DNA of 64,000 bases from Littorina saxatilis (taxonomy: Eukaryota; Mollusca; Gastropoda; Littorinimorpha; Littorinidae). The notes beneath the pieces are model-generated. The model was not told the origin of the DNA. It searched no databases and saw only the letters and a program-made list of their open reading frames with translations. Below are positions 34,955-49,980 of the stretch, one piece after another. Location of the stretch: contig NC_090246.1 in assembly GCF_037325665.1 (NCBI RefSeq), forward strand, positions 16,121,097 to 16,185,096, written 5' to 3'. The position numbers and the translations under genes are program-made. Positions within the stretch are counted from its first letter, which is position 1. Every line of letters begins with the position of its first letter.

Positions 34955-36839
34955 CTGGACACACAATGCACATCCTCTCTATGAATTGTTCAAAGGTATA
35001 AACATATCACACCCGAAAAAAAATTATGTTAATGTATTTTTCAATGTTTTGTACTTGTACAGTCGATAAACTTTACTTTTACTGTCAAAAAACTCCTTTT
35101 TTTCTCGAAGATGCCAGTTCTCATTCAACAACATAGAGAGATCACTACACATAATTATGTATGTGTTATGCAAATACTCAATGCACAAAGTCGTATGTGA
35201 TCTGAAACGAAAGTGTTTATTGGATCAGAAAATGTCATTTGAAAAGCGAACATGTGACGGGTTTTCAGCATATCATTGGCACAAAAAAAAAAAGTTTGCA
35301 CCAGACACATGAACATAATTCCATTAACCTCGTTTACATTGGTATCACATTATGTCGTATCGTATGTTGTTGTTGTGTTGTTTTTAGCTATGTACACACA
35401 CAATGATTTGTAAAGTGAGAAAAAAAGAGGAAACATCTATTTGCCCCTACCCAGCAGCATCCATGTCCATAAAGTATTTAGCATTTTTTAGTTCACTTTG
35501 CGTCGACCGCTAAAGAAGAAGACGAGTACACTTTACATCGACCGCTAAAGAAAAAGAAGAGTACACTTTACATCGACCGCTAAAGAAGAAGAAGAGTACA
35601 CTTTACATCGACCGCTAAAGAAGAAGAAGAGTACACTTTGCATCGACCGCTAAAGAACAAGAAGAGTACACTTTGCATCGACCGCTAAAGAAGAAGAAGA
35701 GTACACTTTACATCGACCACTAAAGAAGAAGAAGAGTACACTTTACATCGACCGCTAAAGAAGAAGAAGAGTACACTTTACATCAACCGCTAAAGAAGAA
35801 GAAGAGTACACTTTACATCGACCGCTAAAGAAGAAGAAGAGTACACTTTACATCGACCGCTAAAGAAGAAGAAGAGTACACTTTACATCGACCGCTAAAG
35901 AAGAAGACGAGTACACTTTACATCGACCGCTAAAGAAGAAGAAGAGTACACTTTACATCGACCGCTAAAGAAGAAGAAGAGTACACTTTACATCGACCGC
36001 TAAAGAAGAAGAAGAGTACACTTTACATCGACCGCTAAAGAAGAAGAAGAGTACACTTTACATCGACCGCTAAAGAAGAAGAAGAGTACACTTTACATCG
36101 ACCGCTAAAGAAGAAGAAGAGTTCACTTTACATCGACCGCTAAAGAAGAAGAAGAGTACACTTTACATCGACCGCAAAAGAAGAAGAAGAGTACACTTTA
36201 CATCGACCGCTAAAGAAGAAGAAGAGTACCTTTTGCATCGACCGCTAAAGAAGAAGAAGAGTACACTTTACATCGACCGCTAAAGAAGAAGAAGAGTACA
36301 CTTTACATCGACCGCTAAAGAAGAAGAAGAGTACACTTTACATCGACCGCTTAAGAAGAAGAAGTGTACACTTTACATCGACCGCTAAAGAAGAAGAAGA
36401 GTACACTTTGCATCGACCGCTAAAGAAGAAGAAGAGTACACTTTACATCGACCGCTAAAGAAGAAGAAGAGTACACTTTACATCGACCGCTAAAGAAGAA
36501 GAAGAGTACACTTTACATAGACCGCTAAAGAAGAAGAGGAGTACACTTTACATCGACCGCTAAAGAAGAAGAAGAGTACACTTTACATCGACCTCTAAAG
36601 AAGAAGAAGAGTACACTTTACATCGACCGCTAAAGAAGAAGACGAGTACACTTTACATCGACCGCTAAAGAAGAAGAGTACACTTTACATCGACCGCTAA
36701 AGAAGAAGAAGAGTACACTTTACATCGACCGCTAAAGAAGAAGAAGAGTACACTTTACATCTACCGCTAAAGAAGAAGAAGAGTACACTTTACATCGACC
36801 GCTAAAGAAGAAGAAGAGTACACTTTACATCGACCGCTA

Positions 36840-37870
36840 AAGAAGAAGAAGAGTACCCTTTGCATCGACCGCTAAAGAAGAAGAAGAGTACCCTTTGCAT
36901 CGACAGCTAAAGAAGAAGAAGAGTACCCTTTACATCGACCGCTAAAGAAGAAGAAGAGTACACTTTACATCGACCGCTAAAGAAGAAGAAGAGTACACTT
37001 TACATCGACCGCTAAAGAAGAAGAAGAGTACACTTTGCATCGACCGCTAAAAAAGAAGAAGAGTACACTTTACATCGACCGCTAAAGAAGAAGAAGAGTA
37101 CACTTTACATCGACCGCTAAAGAAGAAGAAGAGTACACTTTACATCGGCCGCTAAAGAAGAAGAAGAGTTCACTTTACATCGACCGCTAAAGAAGAAGAA
37201 GAGTACACTTTACATCGACCGCTAAAGAAGAAGAAGAGTACACTTTGCATCGACCGCTAAAGAAGAAGAAGAGTACACTTTACATCGACCGCTAAAGAAG
37301 AAGATGACACTTTGCATCGACCGCTAAAGAAGAAGAAGAGTACACTTTGCATCGACCGCTAAAGAAGAAGAAGAGTACACTTTACATCGACCGCTAAAGG
37401 AGAAGAAGAGTACCCTTTGCATCGACCGCTAAAGAAGAAGAAGAGTACCCTTTGCATCGACAGCTAAAGAAGAAGAAGAGTACCCTTTACATCGACCGCT
37501 AAAGAAGAAGAAGAGTACACTTTACATCGACCGCTAAAGAAGAAGAAGAGTACACTTTACATCGACCGCTAAAGAAGAAGAAGAGTACACTTTGCATCGA
37601 CCGCTAAAGAAGAAGAAGAGTACACTTTACATCGACCGCTAAAGAAGAAGAAGAGTACACTTTACATCGACCGCTAAAGAAGAAGAAGAGTACACTTTAC
37701 ATCGACCGCTAAAGAAGAAGAAGAGTTCACTTTACATCGACCGCTAAAGAAGAAGAAGAGTACACTTTACATCGACCGCTAAAGAAGAAGAAGAGTACAC
37801 TTTGCATCGACCGCTAAAGAAGAAGAAGAGTACACTTTACATCGACCGCTAAAGAAGAAGATGACACTTT
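36840..37870. repeat. 557-bp higher-order tandem duplication inside the minisatellite
   Basis: Rare unit variants recur at a fixed 557-bp offset: CGACAGCTAA at 36901 and 37458, and AAGATGACAC at 37301 and 37858. A block of about 16 units was therefore duplicated as one piece. Confidence 0.85.
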
Positions 37871-38454
37871 GCATCGACCGCTAAAGAAGAAGAAGAGTAC
37901 CCTTTGCATCGACCGCTAAAGAAGAAGAAGAGTTCACTTTACATCGACCGCTAATGAAGAAGAAGAGTACACTTTACATCGACCGCTAAAGAAGAAGAAG
38001 AGTACCCTTTGCATCGACCGCTAAAGAAGAAGAAGAGTTCACTTTACATCGACCGCTAAAGAAGGAGAAGTGTACACTTTACATCGACCGCTAAAGAAGA
38101 AGAAGAGTACACTTTGCATCGACCGCTAAAGAAGAAGAAGAGTTCACTTTACATCGACCGCTAAAGAAGAAGAAGAGTACACTTTACATCGACCGCTAAA
38201 GAAGAAGAAGAGTACACTTTACATCGACCGCTAAAGAAGAAGACGAGTACACTTTACATCGACCGCTAAAGAAGAAGACGAGTACACTTTGCATCGACCG
38301 CTAAAGAAGAAGACGAGTTCACTTTGCATCGACCGCTAAAGAAGAAGACGAGTTCACTTTGCATCGACCGCTAAAGAAGAAGAAGAGTACACTTTACATC
38401 GACCGCTAAAGAAGAAGAAGAGTACACTTTACATCGACCGCTAAAGAAGAAGAC

Positions 38455-41400
38455 GAGTTCACTTTGCATCGACCGCTAAAGAAGAAGAAGAGTACACTTT
38501 GCATCGAACGCTAAAGAAGAAGAAGAGTACACTTTGCATCGACCGCTAAAGAAGAAGAGTACACTTTGCATCGACCGCTAAAGAAGAAGAAGAGTACACT
38601 TTGCATCGACCGCTAAAGAAGAAGACGAGTACACTTTGCATCGACCGCTAAAGAAGAAGACGAGTACACTTTGCATCGACCGCTAAAGAAGAAGACGAGT
38701 ACACTTTACATCGGCCGCTAAAGAAGAAGAAGAGTACACTTTGCATCGACCGCTAAAGAAGAAGAAGAGTACACTTTACATCGACCGCTAAAGAAGAAGA
38801 AGAGTACACTTTACATCGACCGTTAAAGAAGAAGAAGAAGAAGAGTACACTTTGCATCGACCGCTAAAGAAGAAGAAGAGTACACTTTACATCGACCACT
38901 ACAGAAGAAGAAGAGTACACTTTGCATCGACCTCTAAAGAAGAAGAAGAGTACACTTTACATCGACCGCTAAAGAAGAAGAAGAGTACACTTTACATCGA
39001 CCGCTAAAGAAGAAGAAGAGTACACTTTCCATCGACCGCTAAAGAAGAAGAGTACACTTTACATCGACCGCTAAAGAAGAAGAAGAGTACACTTTACATC
39101 GACCGCTAAAGAAGCAGAAGAGTACACTTTGCATCGACCGCTAAAGAAGAAGAAGAGTACACTTTACATCGACCGCTAAAGAAGAAGAGTACACTTTAGA
39201 TCGACCGCTAAAGAAGAAGAAGAGTACACTTTGCATCGACCGCTAAAGAAGAAGAGTACACTTTACATCGACCGCTAAAGAAGAAGAAGAGTACACTTTA
39301 CATCGACCGCTAAAGAAGAAGAAGAGTACACTTTGCATCGACCGCTAAAGAAGAAGAAGAGTACACTTTGCATCGACCGCTAAAGAAGAAGAAGAGTACA
39401 CTTTGCATCGACCGCTAAAGAAGAAGAAGAGTTCACTTTACATCGACCGCTAAAGAAGAAGAAGAGTTCACTTTACATCGACCGCTAAAGAAGAAGAAGA
39501 GTACACTTTGCATCGACAGCTAAAGAAGAAGAGTACACTTTACATCGACCGCTAAAGAAGAAGAAGAGTACACTTTACATCGACCACTAAAGATGAAAAA
39601 GAGTACACTTTGCATCGACCGCTAAAGAAGAAGAAGAGTTCACTTTACATCGTCCGCTAAAGAAGAAGAAGAGTACACTTTACATCGACCGCTAAAGAAG
39701 AAGAAGAGTACACTTTACATCGACCGCTAAAGAAGAAGACGAGTACACTTTACATCGACCGCTAAAGAAGAAGACGAGTACACTTTGCATCGACTGCTAA
39801 AGAAGAAGACGAGTACACTTTACATTGACCGCTAAAGAAGAAGACGAGTACACTTTGCATCGACCGCTAAAGAAGAAGAAGAGTACACTTTACATTGACC
39901 GCTAAAGAAGAAGACGAGTACACTTTGCATCGACCGCTAAAGAAGAAGACGAGTTTACTTTGCATCGACCGCTAAAGAAGAAGAAGAGTTCACTTTGCAT
40001 CGACCGCTAAAGAAGAAGAAGAGTACACTTTGCATCGACCGCTAAAGAAGAAGACGAGTTCACTTTGCATCGACCGCTAAAGAAGAAGAAGAGTTCACTT
40101 TGCATCGACCGCTAAAGAAGAAGACGAGTTCACTTTGCATCGACCGCTAAAGAAGAAGACGAGTTCACTTTGCATCGACCGCTAAAGAAGAAGAAGAGTA
40201 CACTTTACATTGACCGCTAAAGAAGAAGACGAGTACACTTTGCATCGACCGCTAAAGAAGAAGACGAGTTCACTTTGCATCGACCGCTAAAGAAGAAGAA
40301 GAGTTCACTTTGCATCGACCGCTAAAGAAGAAGAAGAGTACACTTTGCATCGACCGCTAAAGAAGAATAAGAGTACACTTTGCATCGACCGCTAAAGAAG
40401 AAGAAGAGTACACTTTACATCGACCTCTAAAGAAGAAGAAGAGTACCCTTTACATCGACCGCTAAAGAAGAAGAAGAGTTCACTTTGCATCGACCGCTAA
40501 AGAAGAAGAAGAGTACACTTTGCATCGAACGCTAAAGAAGAAGAAGAGTACACTTTGCATCGACCGCTAAAGAAGAAGAGTACACTTTGCATCGACCGCT
40601 AAAGAAGAAGAAGAGTACACTTTGCATCGACCGCTAAAGAAGAAGACGAGTACACTTTGCATCGACCGCTAAAGAAGAAGACGAGTACACTTTGCAGCGA
40701 CCGCTAAAGAAGAAGACGAGTACACTTTACATCGACCGCTAAAGAAGAAGAAGAGTACACTTTGCATCGACCGCTAAAGAAGAAGAAGAGTACACTTTAC
40801 ATCGACCGCTAAAGAAGAAGAAGAGTACACTTTACATCGACCGCTAAAGAAGAAGAAGAAGAAGAGTACACTTTGCATCGACCGCTAAAGAAGAAGAAGA
40901 GTACACTTTACATCGACCACTACAGAAGAAGAAGAGTACACTTTGCATCGACCTCTAAAGAAGAAGAAGAGTACACTTTACATCGACCGCTAAAGAAGAA
41001 GAAGAGTACACTTTACATCGACCGCTAAAGAAGAAGAAGAGTACACTTTCCATCGACCGCTAAAGAAGAAGAGTACACTTTACATCGACCGCTAAAGAAG
41101 AAGAAGAGTACACTTTACATCGACCGCTAAAGAAGCAGAAGAGTACACTTTGCATCGACCGCTAAAGAAGAAGAAGAGTACACTTTACATCGACCGCTAA
41201 AGAAGAAGAGTACACTTTAGATCGACCGCTAAAGAAGAAGAAGAGTACACTTTGCATCGACCGCTAAAGAAGAAGAGTACACTTTACATCGACCGCTAAA
41301 GAAGAAGAAGAGTACACTTTACATCGACCGCTAAAGAAGAAGAAGAGTACACTTTGCATCGACCGCTAAAGAAGAAGAAGAGTACACTTTGCATCGACCG

Positions 41401-42495
41401 CTAAAGAAGAAGAAGAGTACACTTTGCATCGACCGCTAAAGAAGAAGAAGAGTTCACTTTACATCGACCGCTAAAGAAGAAGAAGAGTTCACTTTACATC
41501 GACCGCTAAAGAAGAAGAAGAGTACACTTTGCATCGACAGCTAAAGAAGAAGAGTACACTTTACATCGACCGCTAAAGAAGAAGAAGAGTACACTTTACA
41601 TCGACCGCTAAAGATGAAAAAGAGTACACTTTGCATCGACCGCTAAAGAAGAAGAAGAGTTCACTTTACATCGACCGCTAAAGAAGAAGAAGAGTACACT
41701 TTACATCGACCGCTAAAGAAGAAGAAGAGTACACTTTACATCGACCGCTAAAGAAGAAGACGAGTACACTTTACATCGACCGCTAAAGAAGAAGACGAGT
41801 ACACTTTGCATCGACTGCTAAAGAAGAAGACGAGTACACTTTACATTGACCGCTAAAGAAGAAGACGAGTACACTTTGCATCGACCGCTAAAGAAGAAGA
41901 AGAGTACACTTTACATTGACCGCTAAAGAAGAAGACGAGTACACTTTGCATCGACCGCTAAAGAAGAAGACGAGTTTACTTTGCATCGACCGCTAAAGAA
42001 GAAGAAGAGTTCACTTTGCATCGACCGCTAAAGAAGAAGAAGAGTACACTTTGCATCGACCGCTAAAGAAGAAGACGAGTTCACTTTGCATCGACCGCTA
42101 AAGAAGAAGAAGAGTTCACTTCGCATCGACCGCTAAAGAAGAAGACGAGTTCACTTTGCATCGACCGCTAAAGAAGAAGACGAGTTCACTTTGCATCGAC
42201 CACTAAAGAAGAAGAAGAGTACACTTTACATTGACCGCTAAAGAAGAAGACGAGTACACTTTGCATCGACCGCTAAAGAAGAAGACGAGTTCACTTTGCA
42301 TCGACCGCTAAAGAAGAAGAAGAGTTCACTTTGCATCGACCGCTAAAGAAGAAGAAGAGTACACTTTGCATCGACCGCTAAAGAAGAAGAAGAGTACACT
42401 TTACATCGACCGCTAAAGAAGAAGAAGAGTTCACTTTACATCGACCGCTAAAGAAGAAGAAGACTTCACTTTACATCGACCGCTAAAGAAGAAGA
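38455..42495. repeat. 2,021-bp higher-order tandem duplication inside the minisatellite
   Basis: Rare variants recur at a fixed 2,021-bp offset: GCATCGAACG at 38501 and 40522, ATCGACCACTACAG at 38891 and 40912, AGATGAAAAA at 39591 and 41612, CGAGTTTACT at 39950 and 41971. The two copies are head to tail and almost identical. Confidence 0.88.
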
Positions 42496-43020
42496 AGAGT
42501 ACACTTTACATCGACCGCTAAAGAAGAAGAAGAGTACACTTTACATCGACCGTTAAAGAAGAAGACGAGTACACTTTACGACCACTAAAGAAGAAGAAGA
42601 GTACACTTTACATTGACCGCTAAAGAAGAAGACGAGTACACTTTGCATCGACCGCCAAAGAAGAAGACGAGTACACTTTACGACCACTAAAGAAGAAGAA
42701 GAGTACACTTTACATTGAACGCTAAAGAAGAAGACGAGTACACTTTGCATCGACCGCTAAAGAAGAAGACGAGTTCACTTTGCATCGACCGCTAAAGAAG
42801 AAGAAGAGTTCACTTTGCATCGACCGCTAAAGAAGAAGAAGAGTACACTTTGCATCGACCGCTAAAGAAGAAGAAGAGTACACTTTACATCGACCGCTAA
42901 AGAAGAAGAAGAGTTCACTTTACATCGACCGCTAAAGAAGAAGAAGACTTCACTTTACATCGACCGCTAAAGAAGAAGAAGAGTACACTTTACATCGACC
43001 GCTAAAGAAGAAGAAGAGTA

Positions 43021-44100
43021 CACTTTACATCGACCGCTAAAGAAGAAGACGAGTACACTTTACATCGACCGCTAAAGAAGAAGAAGAGTACACTTTACAT
43101 CGACCGCTAAAGAAGAAGACGAGTACACTTTACATCGACCGTTAAAGAAGAAGAAGAGTACACTTTACATCGACCGCTAAAGAAGAAGAAGAGTACACTT
43201 TACATCGACCGCTAAAGAAGAAGAAGAGTACACTTTACATCGACCGCTAAAGAAGAAGAAGAGTACACTTTACATCGACCGCTAAAGAAGAAGAAGAGTA
43301 CACTTTACATCGACCGCTAAAGAAGAAGAAGAGTACACTTTACATCGACCGCTGAAGAAGAAGAAGAGTACACTTTACATCGACCGCTAAAGAAGAAGAA
43401 GAGTACACTTTACATCGACCGCTAAAGAAGAAGAAGAGTACCCTTTGCATCGACCGCTAAAGAAGAAGAAGAGTACCCTTTACATCGACCGCTAAAGAAG
43501 AAGAAGAGTTCACTTTACATCGACCGCTAAAGAAGAGGAAGAGTACACTTTACATCGACCGCTAAAGAAGAAGAAGAGTACACTTTACATCGACCGTTAA
43601 AGAAGAAGACGAGTACACTTTACATCGACCGCTAAAGAAGAAGAAGAGTACACTTTACATCGACCGCTAAAGAAGAAGACGAGTACACTTTACATCGACC
43701 GTTAAAGAAGAAGAAGAGTACACTTTACATCGACCGCTAAAGAAGAAGAAGAGTACACTTTACATCGACCGCTAAAGAAGAAGAAGAGTACACTTTACAT
43801 CGACCGCTAAAGAAGAAGAAGAGTACACTTTACATCGACCGCTAAAGAAGAAGAAGAGTACACTTTACATCGACCGCTAAAGAAGAAGAAGAGTACACTT
43901 TACATCGACCGCTGAAGAAGAAGAAGAGTACACTTTACATCGACCGCTAAAGAAGAAGAAGAGTACACTTTACATCGACCGCTAAAGAAGAAGAAGAGTA
44001 CCCTTTGCATCGACCGCTAAAGAAGAAGAAGAGTACCCTTTACATCGACCGCTAAAGAAGAAGAAGAGTACACTTTCCATCGAGCGCTAAAGAAGAAGAA
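43021..44100. repeat. 560-bp higher-order tandem duplication inside the minisatellite
   Basis: GCTGAAGAAG occurs at 43351 and 43911, and GTTAAAGAAG at 43141 and 43701. The offset is 560 bp, exactly 16 units of 35 bp. Confidence 0.82.
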
Positions 44101-46179
44101 GAGTACACTTTACATCGACCGCTAAAGAAGAAGAAGAGTACACTTTACATCGACCGCTTAAGAAGAAGAAGTGTACACTTTACATCGACCGCTAAAGAAG
44201 AAGAAGAGTACACTTTGCATCGACCGCTAAAGAAGAAGAAAAGTACCCTTTGCATCGACCGCTAAAGAAGAAGAAGAGTACCCTTTGCATCGACCGCTAA
44301 AGAAGAAGAAGAGTACCCTTTACATCGACCGCTAAAGAAGAAGAAGAGTACACTTTACATCGACCGCTAAAGAAGAAGAAGAGTACACTTTACATCGACT
44401 CCTTAAGAAGAAGAAGTGTACACTTTACATCGACCGCTAAAGAAGAAGAAGAGTACACTTTGCATCGACCGCTAAAGAAGAAGAAGAGTACACTTTACAT
44501 CGACCGCTTAAGAAGAAGAAGTGTACACTTTACATCGACCGCTAAAGAAGAAGAAGAGTACACTTTGCATCGACCGCTAAAGAAGAAGAAGAGTACACTT
44601 TACATCGACCGCTAAAGAAGAAGAAGAGTACACTTTACATCGACCGCTAAAGAAGAAGAAGAGTACACTTTACATCGACCGCTAAAGAAGAAGAAGAGTA
44701 CACTTTACATCGACCGCTAAAGAAGAAGAAGAGTACACTTTACATCGACCGCTAAAGAAGAAGAAGAGTACACTTTGCATCGACCGCTAAAGAAGAAGAA
44801 GAGTACACTTTACATCGACCGCTAAAGAAGAAGAGTACACTTTGCATCGACCGCTAAAGAAGAAGAAGAGTACCCTTTGCATCGACCGCTAAAGACGAAG
44901 AAGAGTTCACTTTACATCGACCGCTAAAGAAGAAGAAGAGTACACTTTACATCGACCGCTAAAGAAGAAGAAGAGTACCCTTTGCATCGACCGCTAAAGA
45001 AGAAGAAGAGTTCACTTTACATCGACCGCTAAAGAAGAAGAAGTGTACACTTTACATCGACCGCTAAAGAAGAAGAAGAGTACACTTTGCATCGACCGCT
45101 AAAGAAGAAGAAGAGTTCACTTTACATCGACCGCTAAAGAAGAAGAAGAGTACACTTTACATCGACCGCTAAAGAAGAAGAAGAGTACACTTTATATCGA
45201 CCGCGAAAGAAGAAGACGAGTACACTTTACATCGACCGCTAAAGAAGAAGACGAGTACACTTTTCATCGACCGCTAAAGAAGAAGACGAGTTCACTTTGC
45301 ATCGACCGCTAAAGAAGAAGACGAGTTCACTTTGCATCGACCGCTAAAGAAGAAGAAGAGTACACTTTACATCGACCGCTAAAGAAGAAGAAGAGTACAC
45401 TTTACATCGACCGCTAAAGAAGAAGACGAGTTCACTTTGCATCGACCGCTAAAGAAGAAGAAGAGTACACTTTGCATCGAACGCTAAAGAAGAAGAAGAG
45501 TACACTTTGCATCGACCGCTAAAGAAGAAGAGTACACTTTGCATCGACCGCTAAAGAAGAAGAAGAGTACACTTTGCATCGACTGCTAAAGAAGAAGACG
45601 AGTACACTTTGCATCGATCGCTAAAGAAGAAGACGAGTACACTTTACATCGACCGCTAAAGAAGAAGGAGAGTACACTTTGCATCGACCGCTAAAGAAGA
45701 AGAAGAGTACACTTTACATCGACCGCTAAAGAAGAAGAAGAAGAAGAGTACACTTTGCATCGACCGCTAAAGAAGAAGAAGAAGAAGAGTACACTTTGCA
45801 TCGACCGCTAAAGAAGATGAAGAGTACACTTTACATCGACCACTAAAGAAGAAGAAGAGTACACGTTGCATCGACCGCTAAAGAAGAAGAAGAGTACACT
45901 TTACATCGACCGCTAAAGAAGAAGAAGAGTACACTTTACATCGACCGCTAAAGAAGAAGAAGAGTACACTTTGCATCGACCGCTAAAGAAGAAGAGTACA
46001 CTTTACATCGACCGCTAAAGAAGAAGAAGAGTACACTTTACATCGACCGCTAAAGAAGCAGAAGAGTACACTTTGCATTGACCGCTAAAGAAGAAGAAGA
46101 GTACACTTTACATCGACCGCTAAAGAAGAAGAAGAGTACACTTTACATCGACCGCTAAAGAAGAAGAAGAGTACACTTT

Positions 46180-49100
46180 GCATCTACCGCTAAAGAAGAA
46201 GAGTACACTTTACATCGACCGCTAAAGAAGAAGAAGAGTACACTTTACATCGACCGCTAAAGAAGAAGAAGAGTACACTTTGCATCGACCGCTAAAGAAG
46301 AAGGAGAGTACACTTTACATCGACCGCTAAAGAAGAAGAAGAGTACACTTTGCATCGACCGCTAAAGAAGAAGAAGAGTACACTTTGCATCGACCGCTAA
46401 AGAAGAAGAAGAGTACACTTTGCATCGACCGCTAAAGAAGAAGAAGTGTACACTTTGCATCGACCGCTAAAGAAGAAGAAGAGTTCACTTTACATCGACC
46501 GCTAAAGAAGAAGAAGAGTTCACTTTACATCGACCGCTAAAGAAGAAGAAGAGTACACTTTGCATCGACAGCTAAAGAAGAAGAGTACACTTTACATCGA
46601 CCGCTAAAGAAGAAGAAGAGTACACTTTACATCGACCGCTAAAGAAGAAGAAGAGTACACTTTGCATCGACCGCTAAAGAAGAAGAAGAGTTCACTTTAC
46701 ATCGACCGCTAAAGAAGAAGAAGAGTACACTTTACATCGACCGCTAAAGAAGAAGACGAGTACACTTTACATCGACCGCTAAAGAAGAAGACGAGTACAC
46801 TTTGCATCGACCGCTAAAGAAGAAGAAGAGTACACTTTACATCGACCGCTAAAGAAGAAGACGAGTACACTTTGCATCGACCGCTAAAGAAGAAGAAGAG
46901 TTCACTTTGCATCGACCGCTAAAGAAGAAGAAGAGTTCACTTTGCATCGACCGCTAAAGAAGAAGAAGAGTACACTTTGCAACGACCGCTAAAGAAGAAG
47001 AAGAGTACACTTTGCATCGACCGCTAAAGAAGAAGAAGAGTACACTTTACATCGACCGCTAAAGAAGAAGAAGAGTACCCTTTACATCGACCGCTAAAGA
47101 AGAAGAAGAGTTCACTTTACATCGACCGCTAAAGAAGAAGAAGAGTACACTTTACATCGACCGCTAAAGAAGAAGAAGTGTTCACTTTACATCGACCGCT
47201 AAAGAAGAAGAAGAGTACACTTTACATCGACCGCTAAAGAAGAAGAAGAGTACACTTTACATCGACCGTTAAAGAAGAAGAAGAGTACACTTTACATCGA
47301 CCGCTAAAGAAGAAGAAGAGTACACTTTACATCGACCGCTAAAGAAGAAGACGAGTACACTTTACATCGACCGCTAAAGAAGAAGAAGAGTTCACTTTAC
47401 ATCGACCGCTAAAGAAGAAGAAGAGTACACTTTGCATCGACAGCTAAAGAAGAAGAGTACACTTTACATCGACCGCTAAAGAAGAAGAAGAGTACACTTT
47501 ACATCGACCGCTAAAGAAGAAGAAGAGTACACTTTGCATCGACCGCTAAAGAAGAAGAAGAGTTCACTTTACATCGACCGCTAAAGAAGAAGAAGAGTAC
47601 ACTTTACATCGACCGCTAAAGAAGAAGACGAGTACACTTTGCATCGACCGCTAAAGAAGAAGACGAGTACACTTTACATCGACCGCTAAAGAAGAAGACG
47701 AGTACACTTTGCATCGACCGCTAAAGAAGAAGACGAGTTCACTTTGCATCGACCGCTAAAGAAGAAGAAGAGTTCACTTTGCATCGACCGCTAAAGAAGA
47801 AGAAGAGTACACTTTACATCGACCGCTAAAGAAGAAGAAGAGTACACTTTACATCGACCGCTAAAGAAGAAGAAGAGTACACTTTGCATCTACCGCTAAA
47901 GAAGAAGAGTACACTTTACATCGACCGCTAAAGAAGAAGAAGAGTACACTTTACATCGACCGCTAAAGAAGAAGAAGAGTACACTTTGCATCGACCGCTA
48001 AAGAAGAAGGAGAGTACACTTTACATCGACCGCTAAAGAAGAAGAAGAGTACACTTTGCATCGACCGCTAAAGAAGAAGAAGAGTACACTTTGCATCGAC
48101 CGCTAAAGAAGAAGAAGAGTACACTTTGCATCGACCGCTAAAGAAGAAGAAGTGTACACTTTGCATCGACCGCTAAAGAAGAAGAAGAGTTCACTTTACA
48201 TCGACCGCTAAAGAAGAAGAAGAGTACACTTTACATCGACCGCTAAAGAAGAAGACGAGTACACTTTACATCGACCGCTAAAGAAGAAGACGAGTACACT
48301 TTGCATCGACCGCTAAAGAAGAAGACGAGTACACTTTACATCGACCGCTAAAGAAGAAGACGAGTACACTTTGCATCGACCGCTAAAGAAGAAGACGAGT
48401 TCACTTTGCATCGACCGCTAAAGAAGAAGAAGAGTTCACTTTGCATCGACCGCTAAAGAAGAAGAAGAGTACACTTTACATCGACCGCTAAAGAAGAAGA
48501 AGAGTACACTTTACATCGACCGCTAAAGAAGAAGAAGAGTACACTTTGCATCTACCGCTAAAGAAGAAGAGTACACTTTACATCGACCGCTAAAGAAGAA
48601 GAAGAGTACACTTTACATCGACCGCTAAAGAAGAAGAAGAGTACACTTTGCATCGACCGCTAAAGAAGAAGGAGAGTACACTTTACATCGACCGCTAAAG
48701 AAGAAGAAGAGTACACTTTGCATCGACCGCTAAAGAAGAAGAAGAGTACACTTTGCATCGACCGCTAAAGAAGAAGAAGAGTACACTTTGCATCGACCGC
48801 TAAAGAAGAAGAAGTGTACACTTTGCATCGACCGCTAAAGAAGAAGAAGAGTTCACTTTACATCGACCGCTAAAGAAGAAGAAGAGTACACTTTACATCG
48901 ACCGCTAAAGAAGAAGACGAGTACACTTTACATCGAGCGCTAAAGAAGAAGACGAGTACACTTTGCATCGACCGCTAAAGAAGAAGAAGAGTACACTTTA
49001 CATCGACCGCTAAAGAAGAAGACGAGTACACTTTGCATCGACCGCTAAAGAAGAAGAAGAGTTCACTTTGCATCGACCGCTAAAGAAGAAGAAGAGTTCA

Positions 49101-49980
49101 CTTTGCATCGACCGCTAAAGAAGAAGAAGAGTACACTTTGCAACGACCGCTAAAGAAGAAGAAGAGTACACTTTGCATCGACCGCTAAAGAAGAAGAAGA
49201 GTACACTTTACATCGACCGCTAAAGAAGAAGAAGAGTACCCTTTACATCGACCGCTAAAGAAGAAGAAGAGTTCACTTTACATCGACCGCTAAAGAAGAA
49301 GAAGAGTACACTTTACATCGACCGCTAAAGAAGAAGAAGTGTTCACTTTACATCGACCGCTAAAGAAGAAGAAGAGTACACTTTACATCGACCGCTAAAG
49401 AAGAAGAAGAGTACACTTTACATCGACCGTTAAAGAAGAAGAAGAGTACACTTTACATCGACCGCTAAAGAAGAAGAAGAGTACACTTTACATCGACCGC
49501 TAAAGAAGAAGACGAGTACACTTTACATCGACCGCTAAAGAAGAAGAAGAGTTCACTTTACATCGACCGCTAAAGAAGAAGAAGAGTACACTTTGCATCG
49601 ACAGCTAAAGAAGAAGAGTACACTTTACATCGACCGCTAAAGAAGAAGAAGAGTACACTTTACATCGACCGCTAAAGAAGAAGAAGAGTACACTTTGCAT
49701 CGACCGCTAAAGAAGAAGAAGAGTTCACTTTACATCGACCGCTAAAGAAGAAGAAGAGTACACTTTACATCGACCGCTAAAGAAGAAGACGAGTACACTT
49801 TGCATCGACCGCTAAAGAAGAAGACGAGTACACTTTACATCGACCGCTAAAGAAGAAGACGAGTACACTTTGCATCGACCGCTAAAGAAGAAGACGAGTT
49901 CACTTTGCATCGACCGCTAAAGAAGAAGAAGAGTTCACTTTGCATCGACCGCTAAAGAAGAAGAAGAGTACACTTTGCAA
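46180..49980. repeat. Interleaved 662-, 1,706- and 2,161-bp higher-order duplications
   Basis: CATCTACCGC occurs at 46181, 47887 and 48549 (offsets 1,706 and 662). The AAGGAGAG variant gives the same offsets (46301, 48007, 48669). CAACGACCGC at 46980 and 49141, and GCATCGACAG at 47434 and 49595, give 2,161. Several block duplications overlap here, implying repeated unequal exchange. Confidence 0.8.

Noticed and set aside
42553-42750. 65-codon repeat protein on the minus strand of the array
   Set aside because: Arises only where a few units are shortened by a few bases; the normal 35-bp unit has stops in all frames.
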